This document shows, one piece after another, positions 19,127-29,036 of a DNA stretch of 64,000 nt. The position numbers and the translations under genes are program-made. Below the pieces are notes generated by a model, which saw nothing but the letters and a program-made list of their open reading frames with translations, ran no database searches and was not told the origin of the DNA. Numbering within the stretch: position 1 is the first letter of the stretch; the number at the start of each line of letters is the position of its first letter. Origin of the DNA: Phytomonas francai (lineage: Eukaryota; Euglenozoa; Kinetoplastea; Trypanosomatida; Trypanosomatidae). Where the stretch lies: assembly GCA_001766655.1 (NCBI GenBank), contig MJCC01000001.1:1073532-1137531 (forward strand). The letters are read 5' to 3'.

Positions 19127-19837
19127 TTAGGGCCTCATATGGTGCTTCTGCACCTCCTCGCGTACGCGCTGCTCGTACTCTTTAACATCGCGCATGTACA
19201 CCCGATATGGCTCCTCCTGTGCGGGGTCTTTAATGTTAGGATTATTCAGAAGCTCCTGGATGCTTAACAAGATCTGTTTAATGGTGATGTTTGGTCGCCA
19301 ATCCTTCTCCTCGTTAAGAATCGACAGACATACCGTTCCGCTGGGGTAGATGTTGGGGTGGAACAAAACGGGGGTGAAGACGCATTTCGGTGGCCTGGTC
19401 GGGTAATCCTCGGTGAAATTCATCAACAACCGGAAGTGCCCGCCCTCCCATGGAGTTCCCGGTTTGCCAGGGATGCTCGCCTCCCAGTGCAGAAGATCTA
19501 ACCCGCCGCCGCCATTATCCGTTGTCGGGTTTGTATGTGGGGTATTGGTCGTGGCGCCGACGGCGTCGTTGAGAACCCGCCCTTCTGTCGTATGTCCTCC
19601 AGAAGACGAAGCCGATATGCCGGCCGGGGCGGATGGGTTCGGGATATCTTCGCGTTGGCGCTTTCCGACGAAGGCGCCACCCGCTTGAAAGCCCTCCTTC
19701 TGGTTTATCGAAGCGGGTGATGAGGAGGATTCTGCGGGAAGTTCGCGTGGCTTCGCCCAAAAACCAAAGGGCCGATCCTTCCGCCACGCCTTACGCTCCT
19801 CTCGAAGGCGAGCCTGCGCGAGTGATAGACCGGACAT
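19127..19837 (-). CDS. UBC9: SUMO-conjugating enzyme E2 UBC9 with large internal insertion
   Basis: 236 residues from ATG 19837-19835 (a TTG start three codons earlier is discounted). UBC9 takes SUMO from the E1 and passes it to substrate lysines. The family signature is strong: [21 protein letters not shown] at the N-terminus, [17 protein letters not shown] (117-133), [16 protein letters not shown] with HPN 160-162 and catalytic Cys170, [15 protein letters not shown] (176-190), and [15 protein letters not shown]. The [11 protein letters not shown] segment is UBC9-specific. Normal UBC9 is ~158 residues; here a ~78-residue hydrophilic, Ser/Gly/Asn-rich insertion (about 31-112) lies in the beta1-beta2 region. 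No stop, frameshift or splice-like boundary is evident in it. Confidence 0.95.
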   Translation of the reverse strand: MSGLSLAQARLREERKAWRKDRPFGFWAKPRELPAESSSSPASINQKEGFQAGGAFVGKRQREDIPNPSAPAGISASSSGGHTTEGRVLNDAVGATTNTPHTNPTTDNGGGGLDLLHWEASIPGKPGTPWEGGHFRLLMNFTEDYPTRPPKCVFTPVLFHPNIYPSGTVCLSILNEEKDWRPNITIKQILLSIQELLNNPNIKDPAQEEPYRVYMRDVKEYEQRVREEVQKHHMRP

Positions 19838-20512
19838 ATCGATCAACTACAATTATGATAAATAGTAATATTAATAGGGTTAATAACAATAATAAGTGAG
19901 AAGCCGATTAATCTCTCTCTATAAGGGAATGGATAAGTCGAAAGGTAGATAACGAACTGTAGTTTTCCCCTCCCTTCTTTTAGAACAAGTGTTTAGAATT
20001 TGCACTCAAAAGAAGTGGTGTCAAACTGTGCTTTTAATAAAACCTGATAGAAATTATATAGATATAGATATAGATATCAAGCTCCGATAGTAAAGTGGTA
20101 TATCCTAAAATCATAAATCAAAGGAAGAGGGACCCAATCGGCCTCATTAAAGAAGAAAAATAAACTATCCACTCTTCTTTAAGTGGTACAAAGGGGTCAA
20201 GGATAGAGCTTCACCCTGTTAGATGCAGATATCTTTTCCGACACAATAGCGCTATGTTGTGTCGCACGAATGCAAACACAGAGCGTCTTGACTATCAGAA
20301 CCATCATCAACCCTCGTACTTACAGGTTTAATTTACAGCAATAACATGTTCTCTCCCCTCTTCCCTCTCCCCCCCCCCCCCCCCCCCTCCCGCACTTTCA
20401 GGGGTCTTGAAAGGAGACTTTATTTTACACCATGATTGCACACGCATCCCTATCAAATAAAAGAAAACCCCACAGGCAAAAAAAGGAATGACCAACTCGC
20501 TTTGTTTTTTAA
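19838..20512. other. Spacer between UBC9 and KREPA-type gene
   Basis: AT-rich, with a C19 tract at 20369-20387 on the plus strand. The UBC9 acceptor is not obvious. No gene seen. Confidence 0.5.
20369..20387 (+). repeat. C19 homopolymer
   Basis: Nineteen C on the plus strand (G19 in transcript sense), 125 bases past the stop of the KREPA-type gene. Confidence 0.85.
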
Positions 20513-22774
20513 TTAGAGTACGAAAATAGATCCTTGTGGCGGAACCACACGCACATATGGATACGCATGGGATCGACGTGAGATATCATCGACGTGTCGA
20601 TTCATCTTGAGCACCCCCTCCACGTAAGCCCGGCATCCAATGTGGAGTTGCTGTTGGAGCAGCGTGAGTGGAAGGGTATCGCATGTATTCAGGCAGCGCA
20701 CCACCACAAGCTCCTCCTCCTCCTTAACCCCATACTGCGGGATCGCGGACCCTTCCGAAGCCATAGGGCCTCCCCCGTCAGACAGTGCAGAAGCACCTTG
20801 AGGATCAGCCCCTTTGGTGTATTGTTCAGAATACGCTGCGTGTGTTGGCGGCAATGGGGAATCCACACCTAAAATGATTTGCAAAACCTGCGTGTATCCC
20901 GCATCGCCCTCACCACTGGCAAGAGATTCGGGCAGCACCCCGTACTGGATATGCCGCACGATACCGAGTAGCACCACCTCGACCGCCATGCGTGAGTGCA
21001 CGGAAACTCGGTTCTCGGGGACTCCAGGGAGGGAGGGAAACGGCGGGGTTTTCGGATCCCCATCCACCATCGCGGGACTCTCCGAGCTACCCTCCACCCC
21101 GGTCGCTGCGCGAGTGCCGTTCACGGAAGAACCCACCCCATGGAGTTGAGCTGAGATGGGGCCCTCAAGCGTTGTTCCGCAATCACCTGCCACGGCTTTA
21201 TCGGCCGACGTTGACGTCAGCGAAGATTCCCGGCCGTCTACCCCCTCCCCCGGGGCGATCTCACCGTTTGGAGTCGTCGGCTTACCGTATACCGCGTGCT
21301 CGATCGCGCGGAGGGACTCCCACTCCGCCTCGGTGAGGGCCTCGGTGCCGCCTTCGTCCGCGTGTGCGCTCTCGACGTGATCGAGCAGGGCATCCAAAAC
21401 GCGGAAGCGATGCGCGGGCGGCCCCGCCCCGTCCCCGTCGCCCTCGCGCCGGCAGAGCGGGCAGGCAAAGGGCCTCTGTCGAGATCGCGCCGCCCTCGCG
21501 TCGGCCGCCGCCGTCCCTCTTTTGCCGTCCTCGAGGCTGATGAAGGGGTTGATGGGCTCCCGCTCCGGCTCCACGAGCAGATCCGCCTCGCCCGACGACG
21601 ACCCGCCGCCCTCCGCGAAGGGGTTCGGAAACCGCTTGCTGAGCTTCCGCATGGAAACGACGCCGCGCCGCGTGGGGAGGAAGGCCGACCCCGCGAAAAG
21701 GCCCGGGGAGTCGCGCTTTTTGACCCCGGGCGCGGCCCCCTCCGGCGTCGCGCGGGCGGCCGGCCTCGACGCGTAGAGCGCGGCCAGCTCCGCGCGGCGG
21801 TCCGCCAGCCCCTCCACCGCCCCGGCGGCCGGCAAAAAGGCCGCGGGCGAGGCGGGGGGGCCCCCCAGGGCGGCTCCCTCGCCCGGCGAGGCCTTCACCA
21901 CGTCCGCCCGCGCGAGCCCGACCGCGTCCCAGACCTCCACGAGCAGCCGCTCGACGAGGTCGTCGTCCGGCAGCGCGGGGCCGGCCCGCACGCTCGCGCA
22001 CCGCCGGGTCCTCGCGGGGGGCGACCCCGGCGGGGGGCTCCGCGGCGCCTCGCCCGCGCCCTTTTCCGCGTCCTTTCCGCGCGTGGCGGGGCCCAAAGGG
22101 GCGGCGGAGGGCGGGGGGGGGGCGACCGCCGGGCCCGCGCCCAGCGCCTCAACGAGGCCCGCGAGGCCCCCGCCGGCGGCGCCGTGGAGGAGCGCCGCGT
22201 GGGCCTCCGCGGAGGCCTTCAGCCGGTACGCCCTCCCGCAGACCCGACAGCGGAACCGCGCGCGGAGGCCGTCCCCCTCCTCCGCCTCCTCCCGGGAAAG
22301 GCCGCGGGCGGCCCCCCCCGCCGTCGCGGTTGGCGGGGGCCCGTGCGTGGGGGCGTAGGCGAAGGCGAAGGCGAGGCTCCCCTCCCCCTCTTTCCCCCCC
22401 CTTTCCCTTCTTTTCGTTTCCTTTCCTTCCTTTTCGTTTCCCCCCTCGCCGACGCGCGCGCGGTAGTCGGCGGGGTAGTGCACCGCATGGCCGTCCGGCG
22501 GCAGCTGCGGCGGCACGTCGAGGGCAACGCCGTGTTTGCGGTGCGCCTCCGCCAGCAGCCGCGCGTGCACGTCGGCGGGCTCGGCCGCGAAGTCCGCGAA
22601 AAAGCGAAGCGCCGGCGGCGGCTCGCCCTCCCCCTCTTTTCTTTGCTCGCCCTCCCCCTCTTTTCTTTGCTCTTCTGGGCTGGGCCGCGCGGCCGCGGAG
22701 TGGAGGAGGCGCCGCCCGCGCAGGACCGCGCCGGAAAGGGCGCGGTGGAACACGCGAAGGGGCCGTAGTGCCAT
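20513..22774 (-). CDS. KREPA-type RNA-editing complex protein (two C2H2 zinc fingers, C-terminal OB fold)
   Basis: 753 residues from ATG 22774-22772. The N-terminus (MALRPLRVFHRALSGAVLRG) is an Arg/Ala-rich mitochondrial presequence. Zinc finger 1 has C176, C179, H192, H197 (C-x2-C-x12-H-x4-H). Zinc finger 2 has PFACPLC, a Gly/Asp-rich loop and DHVESAH (about 21366-21460 on the DNA). The last ~165 residues form an OB-like domain: AVEVVLLGIVRHIQYG, VLQIILGV, ELVVVRCLN, GCRAYVEGVLKMN, YPYVRVV. Two C2H2 fingers plus a C-terminal OB fold is the architecture of KREPA1/MP81, KREPA2/MP63 and KREPA3/MP42 of the kinetoplastid editosome; the size fits KREPA1 best. Long Ala/Gly/Pro linkers separate the domains. 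Acceptor tract 22905-22873, AG 22860-22859. The 5' two thirds is extremely GC-rich. Confidence 0.75.
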   Translation of the reverse strand: MALRPLRVFHRALSGAVLRGRRLLHSAAARPSPEEQRKEGEGEQRKEGEGEPPPALRFFADFAAEPADVHARLLAEAHRKHGVALDVPPQLPPDGHAVHYPADYRARVGEGGNEKEGKETKRRERGGKEGEGSLAFAFAYAPTHGPPPTATAGGAARGLSREEAEEGDGLRARFRCRVCGRAYRLKASAEAHAALLHGAAGGGLAGLVEALGAGPAVAPPPPSAAPLGPATRGKDAEKGAGEAPRSPPPGSPPARTRRCASVRAGPALPDDDLVERLLVEVWDAVGLARADVVKASPGEGAALGGPPASPAAFLPAAGAVEGLADRRAELAALYASRPAARATPEGAAPGVKKRDSPGLFAGSAFLPTRRGVVSMRKLSKRFPNPFAEGGGSSSGEADLLVEPEREPINPFISLEDGKRGTAAADARAARSRQRPFACPLCRREGDGDGAGPPAHRFRVLDALLDHVESAHADEGGTEALTEAEWESLRAIEHAVYGKPTTPNGEIAPGEGVDGRESSLTSTSADKAVAGDCGTTLEGPISAQLHGVGSSVNGTRAATGVEGSSESPAMVDGDPKTPPFPSLPGVPENRVSVHSRMAVEVVLLGIVRHIQYGVLPESLASGEGDAGYTQVLQIILGVDSPLPPTHAAYSEQYTKGADPQGASALSDGGGPMASEGSAIPQYGVKEEEELVVVRCLNTCDTLPLTLLQQQLHIGCRAYVEGVLKMNRHVDDISRRSHAYPYVRVVPPQGSIFVL
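22621..22668 (-). repeat. Perfect 24-base tandem duplication inside the KREPA-type gene
   Basis: A 24-base unit occurs twice in a row without mismatch, encoding the octapeptide QRKEGEGE twice just after the mitochondrial presequence. The exact identity implies a recent in-frame slippage event. Confidence 0.9.
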
Positions 22775-24035
22775 CGTCGCGGGCTGTTCTTCTGTTTTTG
22801 TTTTTTCGGTTAAACCAATCCAAAGACGCAAATGTGAAGCGAAGTTGGTCGTGTGACGCTACGGTTTGATTGCGAAAAGAGAAATGAAGAGGAACAGGGA
22901 AGTAACCAAGGGAGCATATCCTTTCACCCCTACCACTTGATGAAGACGTCTGAAATAAGGATTCTAAAGAAGAAAATGTACATACAATTCATTAAAAAAG
23001 GTCAAAAAAATGACAAGATTTATCCTTGCTCATTTTCGTCTATTTTCCGTTATTTTCATACACATCAATAATAAATATATATAGTCATATCTGCGCTTTA
23101 TCATTTGATTTTGCTTTTTTTTTCGGTTGCTAACGTGTGGGTAACGATTCCAGTAGCTTATATAGGCTCAGGAATCTTATCCCATTCGGAAAAAAAAAAA
23201 CAATAAATCAATTAATGCTATTCTTAAAATAAATAATGGGGGGAGTGTTAAAACTACATAAAAATTATGACAGTAGATTACCCAATACTATATCACCATA
23301 AATCGTCAAACTTCACACAAAACAACTAAGGAATGAAGAAAATTATCATTCTCCATCTTTAATCATTCTGATAGAAATATACATTAAAAAAATTGGGTCA
23401 TTCGGAGCATGAAATTTTCCTTTTATAGTGCTTCAATCTGAATCACAATATGCTCGAAAAAAAATCACTGAAGCTGCTTATGTGTGCATTCAGAAACCTT
23501 GAGGAGGGAGGGGAAATTCATTTCTACAAACCGCTTTCAACTTTGGTATATATATATATATATATATTGGGTACGATAACAAAGCTTATACTATTTATTC
23601 TTTCATCATAAGCATGTAGAAGAAACATAACATTCTACCTCAATCGCATGTTCAGAAGATAGGTATATATGAACTCCGATACATATTTTCTCTCTAATTT
23701 TCCGCTATTACTGTATTAGTGTAACCTTGCGCTTTCCAGTAAAACACACCTTATTCATCTTTCAATTTGCCAAAACTAAGCAATAATAATAATAGTAATT
23801 CATATAATACAGGAACCCTTGGCGCCCAACCTTATTACTTTACTACTTTTACATAGAAATAGCACGCGATCACAGGATCCAAGCTCAAAGTTCTGACCTA
23901 GTTTCGTACTAGAGGGCAATAGAAACTTTACTATCATCTATGTTCATTCTTTTTCTTTTCTTTTTCGAGAAACTTATGGACTAAAAAAAACTCCTAGTAG
24001 CTTGTCTCCATATGTATAGGTTATTTAATATATTC
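22775..24035. other. Long AT-rich spacer between KREPA-type gene and VDAC
   Basis: 1.26 kb of AT-rich DNA. It holds the KREPA gene's acceptor (tract 22905-22873, AG 22860-22859; 84-base leader) and a TA microsatellite at 23547-23567. I see no gene or structured RNA. Confidence 0.55.
23547..23567. repeat. TA microsatellite
   Basis: Perfect TA alternation of 21 bases in the spacer downstream of VDAC. Confidence 0.9.
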
Positions 24036-24920
24036 TTAGCTGTATGAGAGCAACACACCGCAGCGTAGATCTTTATCAACAGAAACCGAGACCGCCCAGT
24101 TATCCTGCGTCCTCAGAACGTACGCGACGGCCCACTTGAGGCTCTGATCGATCTTAGCCTTGAACGTGTTCGACGGGCAAACCGGACAGGAGGCCGAAAC
24201 GCCGACCGTGTAGCTCAACGCCTTCACCGGGGTCAGGAAGCTTGTCTCCGCCGCGATCTGAGCCCGCAGGTTCTTATCCCCAAGATTGAACTTTAAGGGT
24301 AGGATAAGGTTGGCGGTGTGCATTTTCTGGTAATTCGTCTTCAAGGCGACCTCGTAGCCCTTATCCGCCCAGTCGCAGCCCGCGCTCCACTCGCAGACCC
24401 CCTCCTTTAGCTTGTAAACGGAACCCGCGCCGAGGAAGCATTTCGGCATCACCTCGACCCCGAACCCGACCTCAAGCGTCTTCTTGGTAAGCTTTTCGTG
24501 CATGCTGAGGTATTTAACGCCGCTGCTGGCCTCGTGGATGAGCTCGTAGTCGACGACGTTTCCCGGCTTCTTGTGCAGGACCGACTCCAGTTTGTGGCCC
24601 TTGTCGGCCCAGCTCAGCGTGAGCTTTGCGTTGTCGTGGAAGGCGGGCGTCAGGTTCAGCTTCGCGGAAACGGGCTGCTGCGAGAGCGCGTACTCGACAT
24701 CGACAGACATAATGCCATCGGAACCCGCCTGGGGGTTGATGAAGAGAGCGTCTTTCTGCCCTTTGTACTTAGATTCCACCTTCCATGAGCCAGGTGCGGT
24801 GAAGTTTGCGGTTAAAATGTCCTTCGTAGACTTGCTGAAGTCCTTGAAAAAGATCTTTGGATGGTTGGGAGCGGGCGCGCTCAACACCTTGTTGTCGGAA
24901 TTTTTATTGGTAAATAACAT
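24036..24920 (-). CDS. VDAC: Mitochondrial outer-membrane porin VDAC
   Basis: 294 residues from ATG 24920-24918. VDAC is the beta-barrel channel for metabolites across the mitochondrial outer membrane. The segment FFKDFSKSTKDILTANF followed by WKVESKYKGQKDALFINPQA matches the N-terminal helix and first strands of trypanosomatid VDAC. The rest alternates hydrophobic and polar residues in short amphipathic strands with Gly/Asp turns (TLSWADKGHKLE, CEWSAGCDWADKGYEVAL, LSYTVGVSASC), ending with an aromatic-poor strand CGVLLSYS. No signal peptide, as expected. An N-terminal extension of about 24 residues precedes the helix. The length agrees with the family (about 280-295). GC is intermediate between the left and right halves of the window. 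Confidence 0.85.
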   Translation of the reverse strand: MLFTNKNSDNKVLSAPAPNHPKIFFKDFSKSTKDILTANFTAPGSWKVESKYKGQKDALFINPQAGSDGIMSVDVEYALSQQPVSAKLNLTPAFHDNAKLTLSWADKGHKLESVLHKKPGNVVDYELIHEASSGVKYLSMHEKLTKKTLEVGFGVEVMPKCFLGAGSVYKLKEGVCEWSAGCDWADKGYEVALKTNYQKMHTANLILPLKFNLGDKNLRAQIAAETSFLTPVKALSYTVGVSASCPVCPSNTFKAKIDQSLKWAVAYVLRTQDNWAVSVSVDKDLRCGVLLSYS

Positions 24921-25367
24921 TTCGGGATAGGTTGAATTTGTTTGTTTTTTATTTGCTCACTGTAAATAGAAAATAGAAAAGTTTGAAATTCTATAATTAA
25001 AACCAATGTGTGGTTTGTGTTCAACAGAGCGCATGCAGAAAGAAAAAGGGTAACAATGGACAAAATGAAATGAATCAAGAACATAGGCAAGGAAAAGACA
25101 GAATGATAGTGTATGACCTAAAAAAAAAAAAAACACTTGAAAATTCTTTTCAATCCCTATAACCAAAGGTAGTGTACAAATTAAACGGATCTAACAGTGC
25201 TTAACCGGCCAAACGTGATAATTTACATACCATTCTATTCGGAATAACTGCATTCCTCTGCCCCTTTGCCGAAGAGAAGAGTATGCATGCGAACTATCAC
25301 CATTATCACGAAAAGAGATCTGAATGCTCTCTCAGTCAACACTTTGTTGAGAATACAACATTTTGAT

Positions 25368-25398
<31 letters not shown>

Positions 25399-25419
25399 TC
25401 CCCTCCTTGCAATAAAAGA
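24921..25419. other. Spacer between VDAC and 992-residue protein gene
   Basis: AT-rich with an A-run (25119-25132) and a TA microsatellite (25372-25398). A sense-strand pyrimidine run (about 25050-25031) upstream of VDAC is a plausible acceptor tract. No gene seen. Confidence 0.5.
25372..25398. repeat. TA microsatellite
   Basis: Perfect TA alternation of 27 bases immediately downstream of the stop of the 992-residue frame. Confidence 0.9.
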
Positions 25420-28398
25420 CTATAGGGCATTAAAATAGTTCGACCTAACACCACGGAGCCTCTCGCCCGTTATGTTGAAGTGGAGGTGTCCGCGAAGGAT
25501 GGAATAGTGCGAGAAAGGAGGCACCAACGACGCGTGCAGGTTGTCACCGCAGTATTTACGACTATCATCCTCACTATTCCGCCCGTACAATGCATTCTCT
25601 CCACCTCTTGATATCTCCCCTTGAGTATTCCTTTCGTCGATATCGACAGTGGCATTGGGGGTTCCCACAGGATGTGTTAAATCACCCCCCTCAGTAGTTG
25701 CTTTAACCTCAGTAAGAGGAGAGGACCTTGTTAGAGGGGATGAGATGGATAATCCGACATGGGAGCCCCCACCAGAGGTCAGAAGCGGACTCGACAACAG
25801 ATTCGTCGATGGAGGAAATGTACCCAAGACTTCCAAGTCACGAGGTGCCCTACGAGACGTCGAAAGGGCTAGCGGTGATACTGCCAAAGAGGTACTGCCC
25901 TGTATGCTCAAATCCACCCCCTGCACCTGCCGTGGTAGTTGGGATAGCTGGTCGGAACCTGACATGAGATTCGCCGCTTGCTCGCTCGCACATTCCCCCG
26001 CGAGATCGTGAGAGGTGCTCGTATCCTCAACCCTACCCTGCGGCTTGGCTTCGCCCATGTACAACATGCCCCCCTCCGAACCCCCATGCATCGCACCGGA
26101 GCCCTCAACTTCAGACTTTGGGCAAAAACAGGATGAAGAAGAAAGCGAGAAGAGCGGGCTGCTTTTCACGGCGTCCACATCCAAAGTCTCTGGAAAGGAA
26201 CCCTCCGAGGCGGGCACCGATGCTCTAGAAGACAGTCTGCGGGCCTGTTCGGATGAAATCCGAGCGATTCCATCACCCTCCCTCTCCTCTGTGTTGTCAG
26301 CCTCGTGATTCAAGAGAATTACAGATCCCGCATCACGCCCCTGCTCACTCGGGAAAATCTCAGAAATCGGCAGAGGTTCTGGAAACGCCGAGCGTTTCTG
26401 TTTTGAAATCTCAACCAAAGGGGCATGGTCCTCTCTCCTCTCACCCCCCGACACCATAGCGACATCCCCTGGAAGCTGATTCCCTCCCCCATCGCGACTG
26501 TGATGGTGTTTGTCGGGGACAGCCCTCGCCTCCAAGGCAACGCCTCGCTCACCAGACGGGGCTTCGCCGGGAAAGCCCGCACCCGCGATTATTTCCCCAC
26601 ACGAGCGCCCTGGCGGCCTGCCGACGGAGCCCCCCGACAGCGGCGACGCGACGACGGCGGGAGAGCGCGAAGGCGGGCCCCATCGCGAACCCGCCCCCCC
26701 CCCTCCCACGCCCGCCCGCATGGCGTCCGCCCCGCAAGGCTCGCCCGCGGGGACGATGTTGTCGAGGAAATCCCGGCCGCAGAGCGGCGGCGACGCCGAC
26801 CTCTCCGAGGTGCTCGTCGAGATGCAGACGGCGGTGAGCGAAAAGATCCCCTTGACGAGGCCGCCCGCCGCCGTTGGACTCCCCGGCGGCCGCCGCGGGG
26901 ACGTCGGCCGCGCGGCGCGCAAGGAGGGCACGGCGCCGCGCGACGCCGCCTCGTCCGCGCGAGCTTCCCCCGCGGCCTCTGCGCGTGCGGCCTTGACGTT
27001 TGACCTGTCGTCCTCCACGACGGCCTCCATGACGATGCTCTGGGCTGTACAGCCCCCAGTGCTGTTGTGCGGGCTGCTATCGAAAGAAATCGCCACATCG
27101 CGTTTATCCCGACCCGAACAACTCCCTTTCCAATCCCCGTCAAAGGACGACATGAAAACAGGCAGGAACCGATCGTCATTCTCGCTTCGCATCCTTTGAT
27201 CCGCCACTCCTGTCGTTCCCTCAGGCACTTTCATTTCCGCCTCAATCCGTTGAGGAGCGGTTGGCTCGATGGTCGCTCCCATTCGCAGGGCCTCGTGCAT
27301 CCGCGGTGTAGATACCCGCGTTGGGATCCTTGCATATTCGGGCGCGCCTCCGATATCCTCCCTGTTATCAAACGCCTCATTAAGAGGCGCCCTCGAGCCT
27401 CCGGAATGCCGCATGATCGTCTCGAGGGAAATGTTTAAAGCACGCAGATGACTCTCCAGCACCCCACGATGCCAAGGCTCCATCGGAAGGTCGGAGAAAG
27501 GCGAAGATTTCACGTGCTCGCAGAGAACCACATATGGATTGGAAACCCCATCGATCGGAGGGCCTCTTGAGGCAGGGGGGAGTTGGCTAAAGTTCTCCGC
27601 CGGGGTCTTCATTTCGAAACCCGCGTCCATGGCATCGCGTTCCGCTATCGCGTGCTCTTCAGGAAGGGGCCCCCCAGTCTGTGGAGGCGAATACGTGGAT
27701 TCTCCATCGCGTAGGAGGCCACTCAACGCTACGTCGCCGCGGGAGTAGGAAGCAGAGCCTCCGACCGAGGGCATCCATCGCGGCAGTGTGGTCGACGGCA
27801 AGCGAGAAACGCAGCCTTGAAAGGCCTCCGCGGGTACTTTCTTCCCAGGGCCGCGAGGGCGGCCTATGGGCTCCCCCCCGCGGGGTACTTCGCTCGGAGA
27901 GAAAATGCCACTCGTGCCGAGAGACGGATCGGCGTGGTGGACGGCGTTTGTCCGTAAGCGAGCGGGTGAAACCCCCAACAAGGCGGCGATGTTGTCGACC
28001 TCCATAAAGGCTGCGTACAGGGCAGGCTTCCCAGAGCTGTGAAAGGCGCTGGAAGAGCAACGAGTCCACCTTTGATCCCCTGCAGGAGGGGAAACACACC
28101 TCTTGTCCTCGAACGGTGAGGTCGAAACACGGCTAGAATTATGGTCTATTGCACGCACGATACCTGAAACCGCGTCATGGCGACCATCTTTATCAGTCTT
28201 GTTTCCCAATTGAGAAATAGAATTATTTTGGCTCCTATCAGGATCTTTTTCCGCACAATAAATATGATTGCATGCCAACCTTACTGGTAAATTGGCATCT
28301 CTAGCTGTGTTAAGTGAATTCGTAACTGGTGGATGCTGTGTGCACTGCGGTTCATCATTTGAAAAGAAAACACTAACATCATTTCCATATAGATTCAT
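25420..28398 (-). CDS. Unrecognised 992-residue protein, largely disordered
   Basis: ATG 28398-28396 to a TAA at 25422-25420. I do not recognise a family. Most of it is Ser/Pro/Gly/Arg-rich low complexity and probably disordered. More ordered-looking segments are FMEVDNIAALLGVSPARL (about residues 131-148), NPYVVLCEHVKSSPF...HRGVLESHLRALNISLETIM (about 287-335) and the C-terminal HYSILRGHLHFNITGERLRG. No signal peptide, membrane segment or coiled coil is evident. Codon use changes along the gene: the middle (about 26.55-27.0 kb) is very GC-rich, the ends are not. The unbroken 3 kb frame supports a real gene. Confidence 0.75.
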   Translation of the reverse strand: MNLYGNDVSVFFSNDEPQCTQHPPVTNSLNTARDANLPVRLACNHIYCAEKDPDRSQNNSISQLGNKTDKDGRHDAVSGIVRAIDHNSSRVSTSPFEDKRCVSPPAGDQRWTRCSSSAFHSSGKPALYAAFMEVDNIAALLGVSPARLRTNAVHHADPSLGTSGIFSPSEVPRGGEPIGRPRGPGKKVPAEAFQGCVSRLPSTTLPRWMPSVGGSASYSRGDVALSGLLRDGESTYSPPQTGGPLPEEHAIAERDAMDAGFEMKTPAENFSQLPPASRGPPIDGVSNPYVVLCEHVKSSPFSDLPMEPWHRGVLESHLRALNISLETIMRHSGGSRAPLNEAFDNREDIGGAPEYARIPTRVSTPRMHEALRMGATIEPTAPQRIEAEMKVPEGTTGVADQRMRSENDDRFLPVFMSSFDGDWKGSCSGRDKRDVAISFDSSPHNSTGGCTAQSIVMEAVVEDDRSNVKAARAEAAGEARADEAASRGAVPSLRAARPTSPRRPPGSPTAAGGLVKGIFSLTAVCISTSTSERSASPPLCGRDFLDNIVPAGEPCGADAMRAGVGGGGAGSRWGPPSRSPAVVASPLSGGSVGRPPGRSCGEIIAGAGFPGEAPSGERGVALEARAVPDKHHHSRDGGGNQLPGDVAMVSGGERREDHAPLVEISKQKRSAFPEPLPISEIFPSEQGRDAGSVILLNHEADNTEEREGDGIARISSEQARRLSSRASVPASEGSFPETLDVDAVKSSPLFSLSSSSCFCPKSEVEGSGAMHGGSEGGMLYMGEAKPQGRVEDTSTSHDLAGECASEQAANLMSGSDQLSQLPRQVQGVDLSIQGSTSLAVSPLALSTSRRAPRDLEVLGTFPPSTNLLSSPLLTSGGGSHVGLSISSPLTRSSPLTEVKATTEGGDLTHPVGTPNATVDIDERNTQGEISRGGENALYGRNSEDDSRKYCGDNLHASLVPPFSHYSILRGHLHFNITGERLRGVRSNYFNAL

Positions 28399-28621
28399 GA
28401 TTGTCTATTGAAACTATAATTAAGGGTAGAATTAACCTTTGTTTACTTGTGATAAAGTCTAATATTGAGCTCTGTGCACAATTGTTTTTGTACTCTTTCC
28501 AGATGGACTAAACTGGGAGAAAAGGTATCTAAATATAAGCAAACAGAACGGAACAGTGAGCACAAACACCTAAGCTTTCTATTTAAAAAAAAATTAACAC
28601 CCACTACAATATTTTTGGCGT

Positions 28622-28649
28622 CCCCCCCCCCCCCCCCCCCCCCCCCCCC
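28622..28649 (+). repeat. C28 homopolymer
   Basis: Twenty-eight C on the plus strand (G28 in transcript sense), 224 bases upstream of the 992-residue gene's start. Confidence 0.85.
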
Positions 28650-29011
28650 GCAAATTTGGTTGAAAAGGATGATAACTCCCACCTACTCTGTTCAATAGTT
28701 AAGGGGTCAAAAGAAGTAAAAAAAGGAGATCCCTACAAGTCCCCCGTCCTAGGGAAAAAGAGGATGAGCCCTTATGAACCTTGTCCGCACTTAACAATGC
28801 GGCAGTTCTGCCTTTTATTCGTCCTCAACACATGCAGTACAAATCCACCTACACAGCAGTCAGAAAAAAAAAAAAACAGAAGCACTAAATCTAAATGAAT
28901 TGACGCCATCAGCCGGGAAAAGCGTAAAATCAAATTAACCGACACGTGTGCCCACACTTACACAGTATTATCATGGTATGCGCAAGTTAAGCTCCATATA
29001 CCCTTCCGCAA

Positions 29012-29034
29012 ACACACACACACACACACACACA
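29012..29034. repeat. AC microsatellite
   Basis: Perfect AC alternation beginning two bases past the stop codon of the SLX9-like gene, so it lies at the start of that 3' UTR. Confidence 0.9.
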
Positions 29035-29036
29035 AT

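Larger units (their letters stand above)
28399..29036. other. Spacer between 992-residue protein and SLX9-like gene
   Basis: Contains the longest homopolymer in the window (C28, 28622-28649), an A-run near 28863-28875 and a CA repeat (29012-29034) abutting the stop of the SLX9-like gene. No gene seen. Confidence 0.55.

Noticed and set aside
21296..22768. 490-codon plus-strand frame opposite the KREPA-type gene
   Set aside because: Same cause: extreme GC-rich codons leave few stops on the other strand. No domain is seen in the translation.
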